This document shows, one piece after another, positions 40,545-49,190 of a stretch of 52,552 nt of DNA. Position 1 is the first letter of the stretch. Each line of letters begins with the position of its first letter. Source of the DNA: JADLEX01 sp964586775 (GTDB lineage Bacteria; Lernaellota; Lernaellaia; JACKCT01); assembly GCA_964586775.1 (NCBI GenBank), contig CAZPJD010000073.1, forward strand, positions 1 through 52,552, in the 5' to 3' direction. Made by a program: the position numbers and the translations under genes. The notes under the pieces were generated by a model, which worked only from the letters and a program-made list of their open reading frames with translations, was not told where the DNA came from and ran no database searches.

Positions 40545-41555
40545 ATGAGGTTTGGCACCGTCCTCTCCGCAACATTACTGCTGGCTTGCATGATCTTCGG
40601 TTGCGCCTCCGGCGACAACGATGACGATTCGTCCGGCGACCCGATCGACGAAGACGCGGGCGACGACGATGCCACCTCGGACGACGATGCCGCATCAGAC
40701 GACGATGCCGCCACGGACGACGATGTGGACGACGATGCGACGGACGATGACGCCAATGACGACGCGACCGGCGAGTGCGACGCCCTGCTCTATCCGGATC
40801 TGTGGATCGCGGCGCATCGCGGCGGGCGCACCTGGGCACCGGAGAACACGATTCCAGCCATCCAGAAAGCGTTTGAATTGGGAGCCCAGGCCGTGGAAAT
40901 CGACGTGCGCAATACCGCTGACGGCCACTACGTGCTCATGCACGACGACACGGTCGATCGCACAACGAACGGGTCCGGCGTGGTCGAGGAGATGACGCTC
41001 GACGAAATCCGGGCTCTCAAGGTCGACGATTGGATGTTCGGCGGCATTCACGGAGATCTTCGCGTTCCGACGCTGGAAGAGGCCCTTGATGCGATCGTGG
41101 CCGCGGACGGCCAGACGGATTTCGACATGAAGGCGAGCATACCCGAGGGTGCGATCGAAATCGTCGTCTCCCGCGGCGACGAGGGCCGCGTGTGGGTCTA
41201 TTCTTCCAACCCCGGCAAGCTCGATGCGGTCCGTTCCGTTTCGACCGACGTCCGTATCCAACCCAGTTCGTCGTCGCTCGACGACACGCTCGCCCTGATC
41301 GAGTATTTCGAGCCCGATCCCGAGCACATCGAGATCGACGCCGACGGGTTTACGCCGGAGAACATCGCGATGATTCATTCGATCGGCGCGCGCGTCTCCA
41401 TGGACGCTCTCGGTGTTCGCGATGTCCTCGCCGCCATTCTGGAAATCCGGGGTGCCTGGGGTGAGATGATGGCCGAGGGCGTAGACATCATCCTCACGGA
41501 CAGTCCGGTCGCGCTGATCGATTATTGGCGGTCGCTCTGCGCTCCGGAGACCTGA
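40545..41555 (+). CDS. Glycerophosphodiester phosphodiesterase lipoprotein with Asp-rich linker
   Basis: 336 residues. The signal peptide ends MIFGC (C20), a lipoprotein. Residues 24-76 are almost only Asp, Ala and Thr in repeated DDDA(A/T) units. The GDPD domain begins at about 85: AAHRGGRTWAPENT (H91, R92), AVEIDV (E118, D120) and LMHDDTVDRTT (H133), the catalytic and metal residues of the family. It hydrolyses deacylated phospholipids to glycerol-3-phosphate and an alcohol. ATG 40545 follows a GGGGGT, and upstream codons lie in the peptidase gene. The stop is only three bases from the stop of the convergent IorB gene. The acidic linker should hold the enzyme away from the membrane and may bind cations. 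Confidence 0.85.
   Translation: MRFGTVLSATLLLACMIFGCASGDNDDDSSGDPIDEDAGDDDATSDDDAASDDDAATDDDVDDDATDDDANDDATGECDALLYPDLWIAAHRGGRTWAPENTIPAIQKAFELGAQAVEIDVRNTADGHYVLMHDDTVDRTTNGSGVVEEMTLDEIRALKVDDWMFGGIHGDLRVPTLEEALDAIVAADGQTDFDMKASIPEGAIEIVVSRGDEGRVWVYSSNPGKLDAVRSVSTDVRIQPSSSSLDDTLALIEYFEPDPEHIEIDADGFTPENIAMIHSIGARVSMDALGVRDVLAAILEIRGAWGEMMAEGVDIILTDSPVALIDYWRSLCAPET
40662..40727 (+). repeat. In-frame 18-bp tandem repeats coding the Asp-rich linker
   Basis: Three copies of an 18-base unit beginning GACGACGATGCC (40662, 40680, 40698) and a partial fourth (40716-40727). They encode SDDDAA-like hexapeptides, so copy number can change without a frameshift. Confidence 0.75.
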
Positions 41556-41558
41556 GCC

Positions 41559-42158
41559 TCAGGACGCGACGTGAAGGATCGCGCGCCGACCGAGGTCGAA
41601 GGCCGCGTCGTTGGTCTCGCGGAAACGCGGCGGCTGTTTCTCGGTGAGCGTCGCACGCATGGACCCGGTGCCGATCGGCAGTCGCCCCAGCGCCGCCAGC
41701 GCGCCCATCAGCACCATGTTGATCGCCATCGCCGATCCCGCCTTTTTGGCCAGATCCGCCGCGTCGATCACGTACAGCCCCGCGCACATGGCCCGAAGCG
41801 TTTCGAACGACGAATCCAGATCGGGATAGGCCGCGACTCCCATCGTGACGGTGAAGGGAATCGTCTTTGTCGCGTTGACAATCACCGTCGTCTTCGCCGA
41901 CATCTTCGCCGCCGCGCGCAGCGCCTCGGCGGGCTCGAACGCGACGACGATGTCGGCGTCGCCCGCGCCGATGAGCGGCGATTCGTAGTCGCCGATCAGC
42001 ACGCAGCTTTCGACCACGCCGCCGCGCTGCGACATGCCGTGCACCTCGGAGACGACCACGGGCAGCCCGGCGTCGAGCGCCGCCTCGCCCAGCAGGCGCG
42101 AGAACGTCAGGCTCCCCTGCCCGCCAACCCCCGCGATGTAAATCTTCACGCCGCTCAT
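41559..42158 (-). CDS. iorB: Indolepyruvate:ferredoxin oxidoreductase beta subunit
   Basis: 199 residues. KIYIAGVGGQGSLTFSRLLGEAAL at the N-terminus and EVHGMSQRGGVVESCVLIG are the standard 2-oxoacid:ferredoxin oxidoreductase gamma-type signatures found in IorB. The subunit completes the active site with the TPP-binding alpha subunit. Its ATG (42158) overlaps the stop of the alpha gene (42155-42157). Together they would oxidise aryl pyruvates from aromatic amino acids to aryl-acetyl-CoA, reducing ferredoxin. The stop is three bases from the convergent phosphodiesterase stop. Confidence 0.85.
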   Translation of the reverse strand: MSGVKIYIAGVGGQGSLTFSRLLGEAALDAGLPVVVSEVHGMSQRGGVVESCVLIGDYESPLIGAGDADIVVAFEPAEALRAAAKMSAKTTVIVNATKTIPFTVTMGVAAYPDLDSSFETLRAMCAGLYVIDAADLAKKAGSAMAINMVLMGALAALGRLPIGTGSMRATLTEKQPPRFRETNDAAFDLGRRAILHVAS

Positions 42159-45100
42159 GCGAACGCCGATTGCGCGTGGATCGCGCCGTTGGGGCACACC
42201 TGCACGCACACGCCACACCCGTCGCATAGCGCGGGATCGATCGCCGCGCGTCCGTCTTTTTCGTAGAACGCCGGGCAGCCGAAGTTGTCGAGGCAGTTGC
42301 GGCACGAGGCGCACAGCCCGCACGCGAGGCACCGCCGTGACTCGATGCGGGCCTGCTCCACCGTGTACGTGGCCTCGCGCTCGGCGAAGTCCATCGCGTC
42401 CGTCAACGGCGCGCGACGCACCTCGGCGGCGCGCTCGGGACGAAGCCCGCGCGGCCGGTATCGCGGCGCATCCGCGTTCGGCAACGGGCGAACCGGCTCA
42501 GGGAGGATTGGCCGTTCCCCATTCATCAGATACCGGTCGATCCCCCACGCCGCGCGCTTGCCCGCGGCGATGGCCTCGACCACGTTGCGCGGGCCGCTCA
42601 CGGCATCGCCGCCCGCGAACACGCCCGGCACCGTCGTCTCGCCCGTTTCGCGGTCGGCGACGATCCAGCCGCGTCGATCGACTCCCACGCACTCGCTCAT
42701 CCGTCCGTCGAGCCGCTGCCCCACGGCGACGATCACGTGATCGGTCGGCACGTCGTGCGTCTGTCCGTGCACGACGATCGCGCGGCGTCGTCCCGACGCA
42801 TCCGGCTCGCCGGGCTTCGTTCGCGCGCATTGGAGCGATTCCACACGACCACTTCCCTTGAGAGCCTGCGGCGCGAGTTGGAAGTCGATCTCCACGCCCT
42901 CTTCCAGCGCCTCTTCCACCTCGTGCGCATCGGCGGGCATCTCCTCGCGACCGCGTCGATAGATCACGCGCACGCTCTCGGCGCCCAGGCGCACCGCCGT
43001 GCGGGCCGCGTCCATCGCCGAGTTGCCACCGCCGACGACCGCAACGTGGCGGCCGACACGCGCGCCCTCGCCGAGCCGCGCGCGACGCAAAAACGCGAGC
43101 GCGTCCTCGACGCCCGGCAGATTTTCTCCGTCGATGCCGAGCCGCGCGCCCATCCGCGCGCCAACGCCCAGAAACACCGCCGCGTAACCGTCGGCCTTGA
43201 GGTCGTCGATCGACCGGTCCGTGCCGATGCGCACGCCCGTGCGAAACTCGATGCCCAGCAGATGGAAGACCTCGAGATCGGCGTCGATGACGGCGCGCGG
43301 CAACCGAAACTCCGGCACCGCCCACCCGGGAATGCCGCCGAGTACGGGCTCTGCCTCGAAGACCGTGACGTCGTAGCCGCGCACGCGCAGATCGAACGCG
43401 CACGAGAGCCCCGCCGGGCCCGACCCCACCACGGCGACGGCGCGGCCGGCGGGGACGATTTTCGCAAGCAGCGATCGCGCGTATTCGGCGCGCTGCTCGC
43501 GCGTCTCGCGATCGGAGACGTAGCGCTTGAGCCGATTGATCTCGATGCGATCACCTTGGTCGCCGTACACGCACGGCACCTCGCACGGTCGCTCGCAGAT
43601 GCGTCCGAGCATCCCCGGCAACGCGACGCGCTGGCGGATCAGTTCCATCGCGCGGTCGTCCTCGCCCGCGGCGATTCGGTTGACGTAGCCCTGCACGCAG
43701 ATCCCCGCCGGGCACGTCTCCTGGCACGGCGCCTGTTCCATCTTCGGCGACGGTTCGGCGAGCACCGCGGTGAGTGTGTCGGCCTCGGCGGTGATGCGGC
43801 GCGTGGCGCGGGCGCGCTCGGACGCCGGGCTCGCGGCCATGCCGCACGCGAGACCGCATCCCTCGCGCCCGCACGCGCGGCACAGGTCGGCATCGACCGT
43901 GTATTTTGTCGCGGGCCGCGCGATACCGAGTTCCTTTCGCGCGTAAAGCGGGCACGGGCTGCGCGCGATCACGACGCGAATGCCGTCCTTCGTCTTGATT
44001 TCCTCGATGGCCCGCAAAGATGCGCCGAAATCGCCCGGATCGATCACGCACAGGTGATCGACCCCCGCCGCGCGGATGAGGTCGTCCATCATCACATCGC
44101 GCGAGCCCGCCGCATCGGTCTGCGCGCCCGGGTGCGGCTGATGGCCGGTCATCCCCGTCGTGCCGTTGTCCATCACGACCAGCAGGAACGAACGCCGGTT
44201 GTGGACCGCGTTCACGAGCCCCGCGACGCCCGAATGAAAGAACGTGGAATCGCCGATGAAGGCGACCACCGTTTGATCGGTCACCGCTGAAAGGCCCGAC
44301 GCTTTGGTGATCGACGAACCCATGCACAGGCAGAAGTCGCCCATGGACAGCGGCGGTGCGAAGCCGAGCGTGTAGCAACCGATGTCGGTCATGTAGACCG
44401 CGCCCTCGCCCATCGCCGTGCGTACGAGCAAATAGGTGGAGCGGTGCGGGCACGCCGCGCACAGGATCGGCGGGCGCGGCGGCGCGGGCGGAAGCGTGAA
44501 ATCCGAGGTCGGCATCGTTTCCGCGGGCGTTTCGCCAAGCGCTGCGCGGATCGCCGCGCGAACACCGTCGGGGTCGAATTCGCCAAGCCGCGAGAAATGC
44601 CCCGACCCCTTGCCGAGAATCCGGATTGCGATGCGCTCGTCGCACGCGATCGCCTTCAGATCGTTCTCCAGAATCGGCTCGAGTTCCTCGGCCACCAGCA
44701 CCGTTTCGAATCGACGCAGAAATTCGGCACAACGCGCTCGCGGCAGAGGGTGCGTGGAGGCGACCTTCAGCACGCCGACGCGCGACGCCAAATCGCGCTC
44801 GTGGACGACGTCGTGCACATAACACGCGGCGACGCCGGTGGTGACGATGCCGAGTTCGCACCCTGTTCCATATTCGCGATGCAGCGGCGAGGCGGCGAGC
44901 TCGACATCGGCCTTTGCGAGCTGCGCGAGCAGCACCGGATGCCGACGACGCGCGTTGGCCGGCACCATGACAAAGCGCGCGGGGTCGCGGACGAACTCGC
45001 CGCGAGATCGGACCGCAACGAGTTCGCCGAGCGCCACCGGCGCGCGCGTGTGGCTGACGCGCGTGGTGGTGCGCAGGATGACCGGCAGCTCGACGCGCTC

Positions 45101-45583
45101 CGACAACTCGAACGCGTGGCGCGTCATCGCGTGCGCCTCAACGGGGGTCGCCGGTTCGAGCATCGGCAGGCCCGCCATGCGCGCGAAGTAGCGGTTGTCC
45201 TGCTCATTCTGACTGGAATGACATCCGGGATCGTCGGCGCTGACGAGCACGAGTCCGCCGCGCACGCCGATGTAGGCGAGCGTGAGCAGCGGATCGGCGG
45301 CGACGTTGACGCCGACGTGCTTCATCGCCACGAGCGCACGCACTCCCGCGGACGCCGCCGCGGCGGCGACTTCAAGGGCGACCTTTTCGTTCGACGAATA
45401 CTCGAAAACGACGCCCGCTTCGGCGGCGAGCTCGCTGAAGGTGTCGCCGATTTCCGAAGACGGCGTGCCGGGGTAGGTGGAGACGAATCCCACGCCGGAT
45501 TCGAGCGCGCCGCGAACGATGGCCTCGTTGCCGAGCAGGAGAAGCAGGCGGCCGGGCGTGGCCGATAGCAGGACGTGCGCCAC
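42155..45583 (-). CDS. iorA: Indolepyruvate:ferredoxin oxidoreductase alpha subunit fused to GltD-like flavoprotein
   Basis: About 1142 residues. Residues 12-560 are IorA: LLLLGNEAIVRGALESG, YPGTPSSEIGD, MKHVGVNVAADPL, then the TPP site GDSTFFHSGVAG with VVMDNGTTGMTGHQPHPGAQ. A Cys-rich link (CRACGREGCGLACG, near 571) stands where the usual IorA ferredoxin ends. From about 618 (PCQETCPAGICVQGYVNRIA) a GltD-type module follows with FAD loop VVGSGPAGLSCAF (about 719), NAD(P) loop VVGGGNSAMDAAR (about 850) and a last Fe-S domain, CLACGLCASCRNC plus CDGCGVCVQVCP. The frame stays open up to 45637. GTG 45583, with GGTGAT before it, gives the normal IorA N-terminus. The fusion would pass electrons from indolepyruvate oxidation to NAD(P) or the reverse. 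Confidence 0.85.
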   Translation of the reverse strand: MAHVLLSATPGRLLLLLGNEAIVRGALESGVGFVSTYPGTPSSEIGDTFSELAAEAGVVFEYSSNEKVALEVAAAAASAGVRALVAMKHVGVNVAADPLLTLAYIGVRGGLVLVSADDPGCHSSQNEQDNRYFARMAGLPMLEPATPVEAHAMTRHAFELSERVELPVILRTTTRVSHTRAPVALGELVAVRSRGEFVRDPARFVMVPANARRRHPVLLAQLAKADVELAASPLHREYGTGCELGIVTTGVAACYVHDVVHERDLASRVGVLKVASTHPLPRARCAEFLRRFETVLVAEELEPILENDLKAIACDERIAIRILGKGSGHFSRLGEFDPDGVRAAIRAALGETPAETMPTSDFTLPPAPPRPPILCAACPHRSTYLLVRTAMGEGAVYMTDIGCYTLGFAPPLSMGDFCLCMGSSITKASGLSAVTDQTVVAFIGDSTFFHSGVAGLVNAVHNRRSFLLVVMDNGTTGMTGHQPHPGAQTDAAGSRDVMMDDLIRAAGVDHLCVIDPGDFGASLRAIEEIKTKDGIRVVIARSPCPLYARKELGIARPATKYTVDADLCRACGREGCGLACGMAASPASERARATRRITAEADTLTAVLAEPSPKMEQAPCQETCPAGICVQGYVNRIAAGEDDRAMELIRQRVALPGMLGRICERPCEVPCVYGDQGDRIEINRLKRYVSDRETREQRAEYARSLLAKIVPAGRAVAVVGSGPAGLSCAFDLRVRGYDVTVFEAEPVLGGIPGWAVPEFRLPRAVIDADLEVFHLLGIEFRTGVRIGTDRSIDDLKADGYAAVFLGVGARMGARLGIDGENLPGVEDALAFLRRARLGEGARVGRHVAVVGGGNSAMDAARTAVRLGAESVRVIYRRGREEMPADAHEVEEALEEGVEIDFQLAPQALKGSGRVESLQCARTKPGEPDASGRRRAIVVHGQTHDVPTDHVIVAVGQRLDGRMSECVGVDRRGWIVADRETGETTVPGVFAGGDAVSGPRNVVEAIAAGKRAAWGIDRYLMNGERPILPEPVRPLPNADAPRYRPRGLRPERAAEVRRAPLTDAMDFAEREATYTVEQARIESRRCLACGLCASCRNCLDNFGCPAFYEKDGRAAIDPALCDGCGVCVQVCPNGAIHAQSAFA

Positions 45584-45675
45584 GAGGATCACCCAGGGAA
45601 ATCCAAGAAAACCGGCGGTTTGGCCGGGCGCGGACACAGCCGCCCGTTCACTCTACGAAGCGCGTCCGTGACGTG

Positions 45676-47871
45676 TCAAACGATTTTTGCGGATCTGGTG
45701 ACGCGCGCCTCGGGCTTGGGCAGATCGAGCACCTTCGACGCGACCGGCTGCTGGTGATACGGCAGCATCGGCACCGACTGCATGAGCGCGACGAAGATGT
45801 CCACGATCGCGGGATCGAACTGCGTACCGGACTTGAGTCGCAACTCGGCGAACGCATCGTCTTTCCCGATGGCGCGATGATAGGGCCGGTCGCTCGTCAT
45901 GGCGTCGTAGGCGTCGACGACGGCGAGAATCCGGCACTCCAACGGAATCGCCTCCCCGGCCAGCGCCTTGGGATAGCCCTCGCCGTTCCAGAATTCGTGG
46001 TGATGCAGCACGAGGTCGGCGATGTGGCGCAGTTCCTTGGAACGCAGCGCGATGTTGTAGCCGATGATGACGTGCTCGCGCATCTTCGGCAGCTCTTCGC
46101 TCGTCAGCTTGCCCGGCTTGAAGAGAATTTCGTCGGGGACGCCGACCTTGCCCAGATCGTGCATGCGCGCGAGCAGGATGAGGTTGCGTTTCTTTTGATC
46201 GTCGAGGTTCATGCGCTCGGCCATCATCGAGCACATGACCACGAGCCGTTCGATGTGCGAGCTGGTGTTGCGGTCGCGCTCGGCCAGCGCCGACATGAGG
46301 ATATCCACAAGACGGCTCTTGGTGCTGGTGGCCTGCGTGAGCTTGTAGCTGTACATCTTGTCGTCGGCGCGCTGAAAGATCTCGTAAATCGATTCGCGCC
46401 GATCGGGGAACGAACTCGCGACGCCCAGCGACAGGCTGATGGTCAGGTTCGGGCGACCGCGGTTGTACTCGAACACCGCGCGCTTGATCTCCTCGCCCTT
46501 CTCCACGGCCGTCAGCCAGTCCATGCCCGGCAGGATGACGGCGAATTCGTCGCCGCCCACGCGCGACACGATGTCGCTGCCCGAAAACGCGGCCGTCAGA
46601 ATCTTCGCGGTCGATACCAGCACCTCGTCGCCCGCGCGGTGGCCGTAGGAATCGTTGACGGTCTTCAGCCCGTCCACGTCGATCGCGATGACGCTGACGG
46701 GTTTGATCGTCTCCATGTCGCGATCGATGATCGCCATCTCTTTGTCGAAGAACGACCGGTTGCGAAGCCCCGTGAGCTCGTCGTGATAGCTCATATGCCG
46801 GAACCGCCGCTCGCTCTCGCGCAGTTCGGTCTCGATGCGCTGGCGCTCGGTCATGTCGTGGAAGATCCCGAGCACGACCTTGCGTCCGTCCAGCACGCTC
46901 ACGCCCGCGCTGATGGCCACCGACACGAGCGAGCCGTCGGCGCGCTGAATCGTGGAGTCGACATCCTGGGTGATCTCGCCGCGGGCGATCGCCTTGAAGA
47001 GATAGCGGTAACGCTCGCGATCGGGCTCTGCGTGGAGAACCGTCTGGTTGAGGCCGACGAGATCCGTTTTGCTCTTTCCCTGAAGACGCTCGGCCTTGCG
47101 ATTGATGTCGAGGATGATCCCCGTCTCGGCGTCGGCGACGACGATGGCGTCGCTCGCGCTCTCCATCAGCGTACGGTAGCGGTCCTCCGACGCCGTGAGC
47201 GCCTGGCGCGCCTGTTGACGTTCCGTCACGTCGATGCCGGTGCCGATGATGTATTCGATGCGGCCGTCGTCGCCGCGCAGCACCGTGTTCGTCCACTCGA
47301 TCAGGCGCAGCTCGCCGGATTTCGTTCGCCAGTGATTGGCGGCGACGCCCGGGGTGCGACCCGAAAACAGCTTCGCGGCGCCCCGCTTGACGCGATCGAC
47401 TTCGGAATCGATCAGCAGGTTGTCCCAGAGGTATTTGCCGTAAACATCCGCCGCCTTGAAGCCGCTCACGCGCTCGGCCGCGCCGTTGAAACGCACAATG
47501 CGTGACTCGCGGTCGAGCACCACCACCAGCGCGGCGGAGGTGTCGAGCACGGTGGTCACGAAGTTGCGTTCGGCGGTGAGTTCGCGCTCCGTGCGCTGCA
47601 TGGCGCGAAACATCGGGCGGATCGACGAGAGGCCGGAAATCATGAGGACCGTGATGAACAGGCCGACGATCTCGCCGGTCCACATGACGGGGGTCGTGAC
47701 GCCGTCATAGAGGACCGACGACAGAACCAGCGACCGGCGCACCGCCATCAGCGACACGGAGCACGCGATCAGCACCCACGCCGGCCAGACGCCCGTCTGC
47801 CGGATCAGGCGCAATGCCATCACCGCTGCAAGGAACTGCAGGATGATCGATACGGTCAGAAGCGCAACCAA
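45676..47871 (-). CDS. PAS-PAS-GGDEF-HD-GYP cyclic-di-GMP protein
   Basis: 731 residues. Two or three membrane segments (about 4-85) lead into two PAS domains (about 105-225 and 230-350, each ending DVTERQ or DMTERQ). A GGDEF domain follows (about 360-525) with intact VGGDEFAVILPG; the RxxD inhibitory site is not present (SGSD). Last comes an HD-GYP domain (about 540-715): ARMHDLGKVGVPDEIL, HHHEFWNGEGYP and VVDAYDAMTSDRPYH. Both synthesis and degradation motifs for cyclic-di-GMP look complete, so the PAS domains may decide the direction. The start is a TTG at 47871 after GGCGG and is not certain. It lies 92 bases upstream of iorA on the same strand. Confidence 0.85.
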   Translation of the reverse strand: MVALLTVSIILQFLAAVMALRLIRQTGVWPAWVLIACSVSLMAVRRSLVLSSVLYDGVTTPVMWTGEIVGLFITVLMISGLSSIRPMFRAMQRTERELTAERNFVTTVLDTSAALVVVLDRESRIVRFNGAAERVSGFKAADVYGKYLWDNLLIDSEVDRVKRGAAKLFSGRTPGVAANHWRTKSGELRLIEWTNTVLRGDDGRIEYIIGTGIDVTERQQARQALTASEDRYRTLMESASDAIVVADAETGIILDINRKAERLQGKSKTDLVGLNQTVLHAEPDRERYRYLFKAIARGEITQDVDSTIQRADGSLVSVAISAGVSVLDGRKVVLGIFHDMTERQRIETELRESERRFRHMSYHDELTGLRNRSFFDKEMAIIDRDMETIKPVSVIAIDVDGLKTVNDSYGHRAGDEVLVSTAKILTAAFSGSDIVSRVGGDEFAVILPGMDWLTAVEKGEEIKRAVFEYNRGRPNLTISLSLGVASSFPDRRESIYEIFQRADDKMYSYKLTQATSTKSRLVDILMSALAERDRNTSSHIERLVVMCSMMAERMNLDDQKKRNLILLARMHDLGKVGVPDEILFKPGKLTSEELPKMREHVIIGYNIALRSKELRHIADLVLHHHEFWNGEGYPKALAGEAIPLECRILAVVDAYDAMTSDRPYHRAIGKDDAFAELRLKSGTQFDPAIVDIFVALMQSVPMLPYHQQPVASKVLDLPKPEARVTRSAKIV

Positions 47872-48049
47872 CCGCCAAATCCCCGATCAACGGTTCGGCA
47901 TCTCTACTGGCCCGGGCGCGCGCGACGCTTCCGAGGCCGGCCCTTTTCCGCCAACGATGACTTTGAAATCAAATCATTTTGGACATTAGCACACCAGAAT
48001 TCGGGGTGTAAAGAAGAATTAGAAGTAAGTCCTCGAATTTTTTCGATAA
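47872..48049. other. AT-rich spacer upstream of the cyclic-di-GMP gene
   Basis: Between the GGDEF/HD-GYP start and the terminator of the cytochrome operon. The part from about 47955 to 48055 is distinctly AT-rich against the surrounding GC-rich DNA and contains the dyad TTTGAAATCAAA (47963-47974). It should hold the promoter of the cyclic-di-GMP gene, but no hexamer pair stood out. No gene is visible. Confidence 0.5.
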
Positions 48050-48072
48050 AGAAAAACCGGGCGCGAACCCGG
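48050..48072 (-). terminator. Intrinsic terminator of the cytochrome operon
   Basis: On the minus strand CCGGG-TTCGCG-CCCGG (48072-48057) is followed by TTTTTC (48056-48051) and further T-rich sequence, 29 bases past the stop of the last cytochrome gene. Confidence 0.75.
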
Positions 48073-48101
48073 CCTTTCAGATTCGACGAATTATCCGCCC
48101 T

Positions 48102-48497
48102 TTACTCTGGAGCGCCCGCCTCGACCCACGCCACGAAACCGGCGATTTCGTCGGCGGTCGGGAACGGAGACGACGTCGGCATACCGCCGGACTCGACCTC
48201 TGAGGCGCTCGACGAGGCCTGCGCCACCATGTCGTCGTAAGTCACGAGCGAAAACGGCGCGCCGCCAGAGGGCGGGTCGCCATGGCAGCGCACGCAGTAG
48301 CTTTGCGTGAACGCTTCGGCGAAGTTCGTCCATGTCTCGTCACCCGATGCGGTACCGCCGTCGCCGGCGGGTCCCCCGGCCGCGCCCTGAGCGTCCACCG
48401 TGTCGGTGTCAATGTCGATGTCGCCGCACGCGGCGAAGAGGCAAAAGCTCGCGAAAACCAGCGCCGCGAACAGCGCGATGCGAATGCGTTTCGTCAT
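48102..48497 (-). CDS. Monoheme c-type cytochrome lipoprotein
   Basis: 131 residues. The signal peptide ends LFAAC (C24). A linker rich in Asp, Gly and Ala (25-55) precedes a small heme domain: SYCVRCHGDPP (C68, C71, H72 of CxxCH), GGMP, and the closing FVAWVEAGAPE. The same domain pattern (CxxCH, then apf...Y, GxMP, W...GAP) occurs twice in the neighbouring diheme lipoprotein, so the genes are paralogous. ATG 48497 has GGGAGG upstream. Last gene of the five-gene operon, 13 bases after the diheme gene. Expected to be anchored in a membrane and to shuttle electrons in the periplasm. Confidence 0.8.
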   Translation of the reverse strand: MTKRIRIALFAALVFASFCLFAACGDIDIDTDTVDAQGAAGGPAGDGGTASGDETWTNFAEAFTQSYCVRCHGDPPSGGAPFSLVTYDDMVAQASSSASEVESGGMPTSSPFPTADEIAGFVAWVEAGAPE

Positions 48498-48510
48498 GGT
48501 AGGTCCTCCC

Positions 48511-49155
48511 TCAGTTTTCCGGCGCGCCGGCGTCGATCCAGTCCAGAAACAGATCGATCTCTTCCGACGTGGGCATGGGTTGCTCGGGAGGCATTCCGCC
48601 TTCGGCCATCTCTTCCGCGACATCCTCGGCCTCGTCCGCCGCATCCGCGTAGTTATCCAGGGCGAACGGCGCGGAGGCGTTGGTCGGCGTCGAATGGCAA
48701 TACACGCAGTACTTGTCGAGGATCGGTCCGACCGTGCTCCAGCCGGACTGCGGAGCGCCGCCATTTGCCCAGGCCACGACCTGATCGACCTTGTCGGCGG
48801 ACGGTCGCTTGTATTCCTCGGGCATTTCGCCCTCGGCCACCACTTCGCGCACCTCGCCGATCTCATCGGTGACGCGCTCGTAGGAATCGAGGCGCGGGGC
48901 ATCCTCGTCGCTGGGCGACGGCCCGTGACACGCGACGCAGTAGCGCGTGAAGAACTGCCCGGCGGTGCCGTTCCACGCCAGCGCGCCGGAGGTGGAGTCG
49001 TCGTCTCCGGCCGCGTCGTCATCGCCCGCGGGGGCTTCGCCGGCGCGGATCTTGGCGCTGTCGTCGCTGCCGACATTGATGTCGTCGCAACTCACCGCGG
49101 CGATCCACCAGAGTGTGGCCAGTGTCGCCGCGAACAAGATCGAGAACCTTCGCAT
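48511..49155 (-). CDS. Diheme c-type cytochrome lipoprotein (tandem duplicated domain)
   Basis: 214 residues. The signal peptide ends AAVSC (C23), followed by an acidic linker with DDDAAGDDDS. Two copies of one cytochrome domain: RYCVACHGPSP (C73, C76, H77) closing with VVAWANGGAP (about 127-135), and KYCVYCHSTPT (C150, C153, H154) closing with FLDWIDAGAP. Each copy has a GEMP or GGMP segment whose Met could be the distal heme ligand. Start ATG 49155. It lies 35 bases downstream of the heme-bearing barrel gene and is probably its periplasmic or surface partner. Confidence 0.82.
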   Translation of the reverse strand: MRRFSILFAATLATLWWIAAVSCDDINVGSDDSAKIRAGEAPAGDDDAAGDDDSTSGALAWNGTAGQFFTRYCVACHGPSPSDEDAPRLDSYERVTDEIGEVREVVAEGEMPEEYKRPSADKVDQVVAWANGGAPQSGWSTVGPILDKYCVYCHSTPTNASAPFALDNYADAADEAEDVAEEMAEGGMPPEQPMPTSEEIDLFLDWIDAGAPEN

Positions 49156-49190
49156 GACGTCTCTCCAACGGGCGCGAAGCCCGGACGGTG

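Noticed and set aside
40662..40727. Regular short repeats considered as a CRISPR-like array
   Set aside because: The units are 18 bp without spacers and in frame with the Asp-rich lipoprotein linker.
45584..45637. A hydrophobic N-terminal extension of IorA as a membrane anchor
   Set aside because: The extension is only seen with the farthest upstream start. GTG 45583 with a better ribosome site gives the standard soluble IorA N-terminus.
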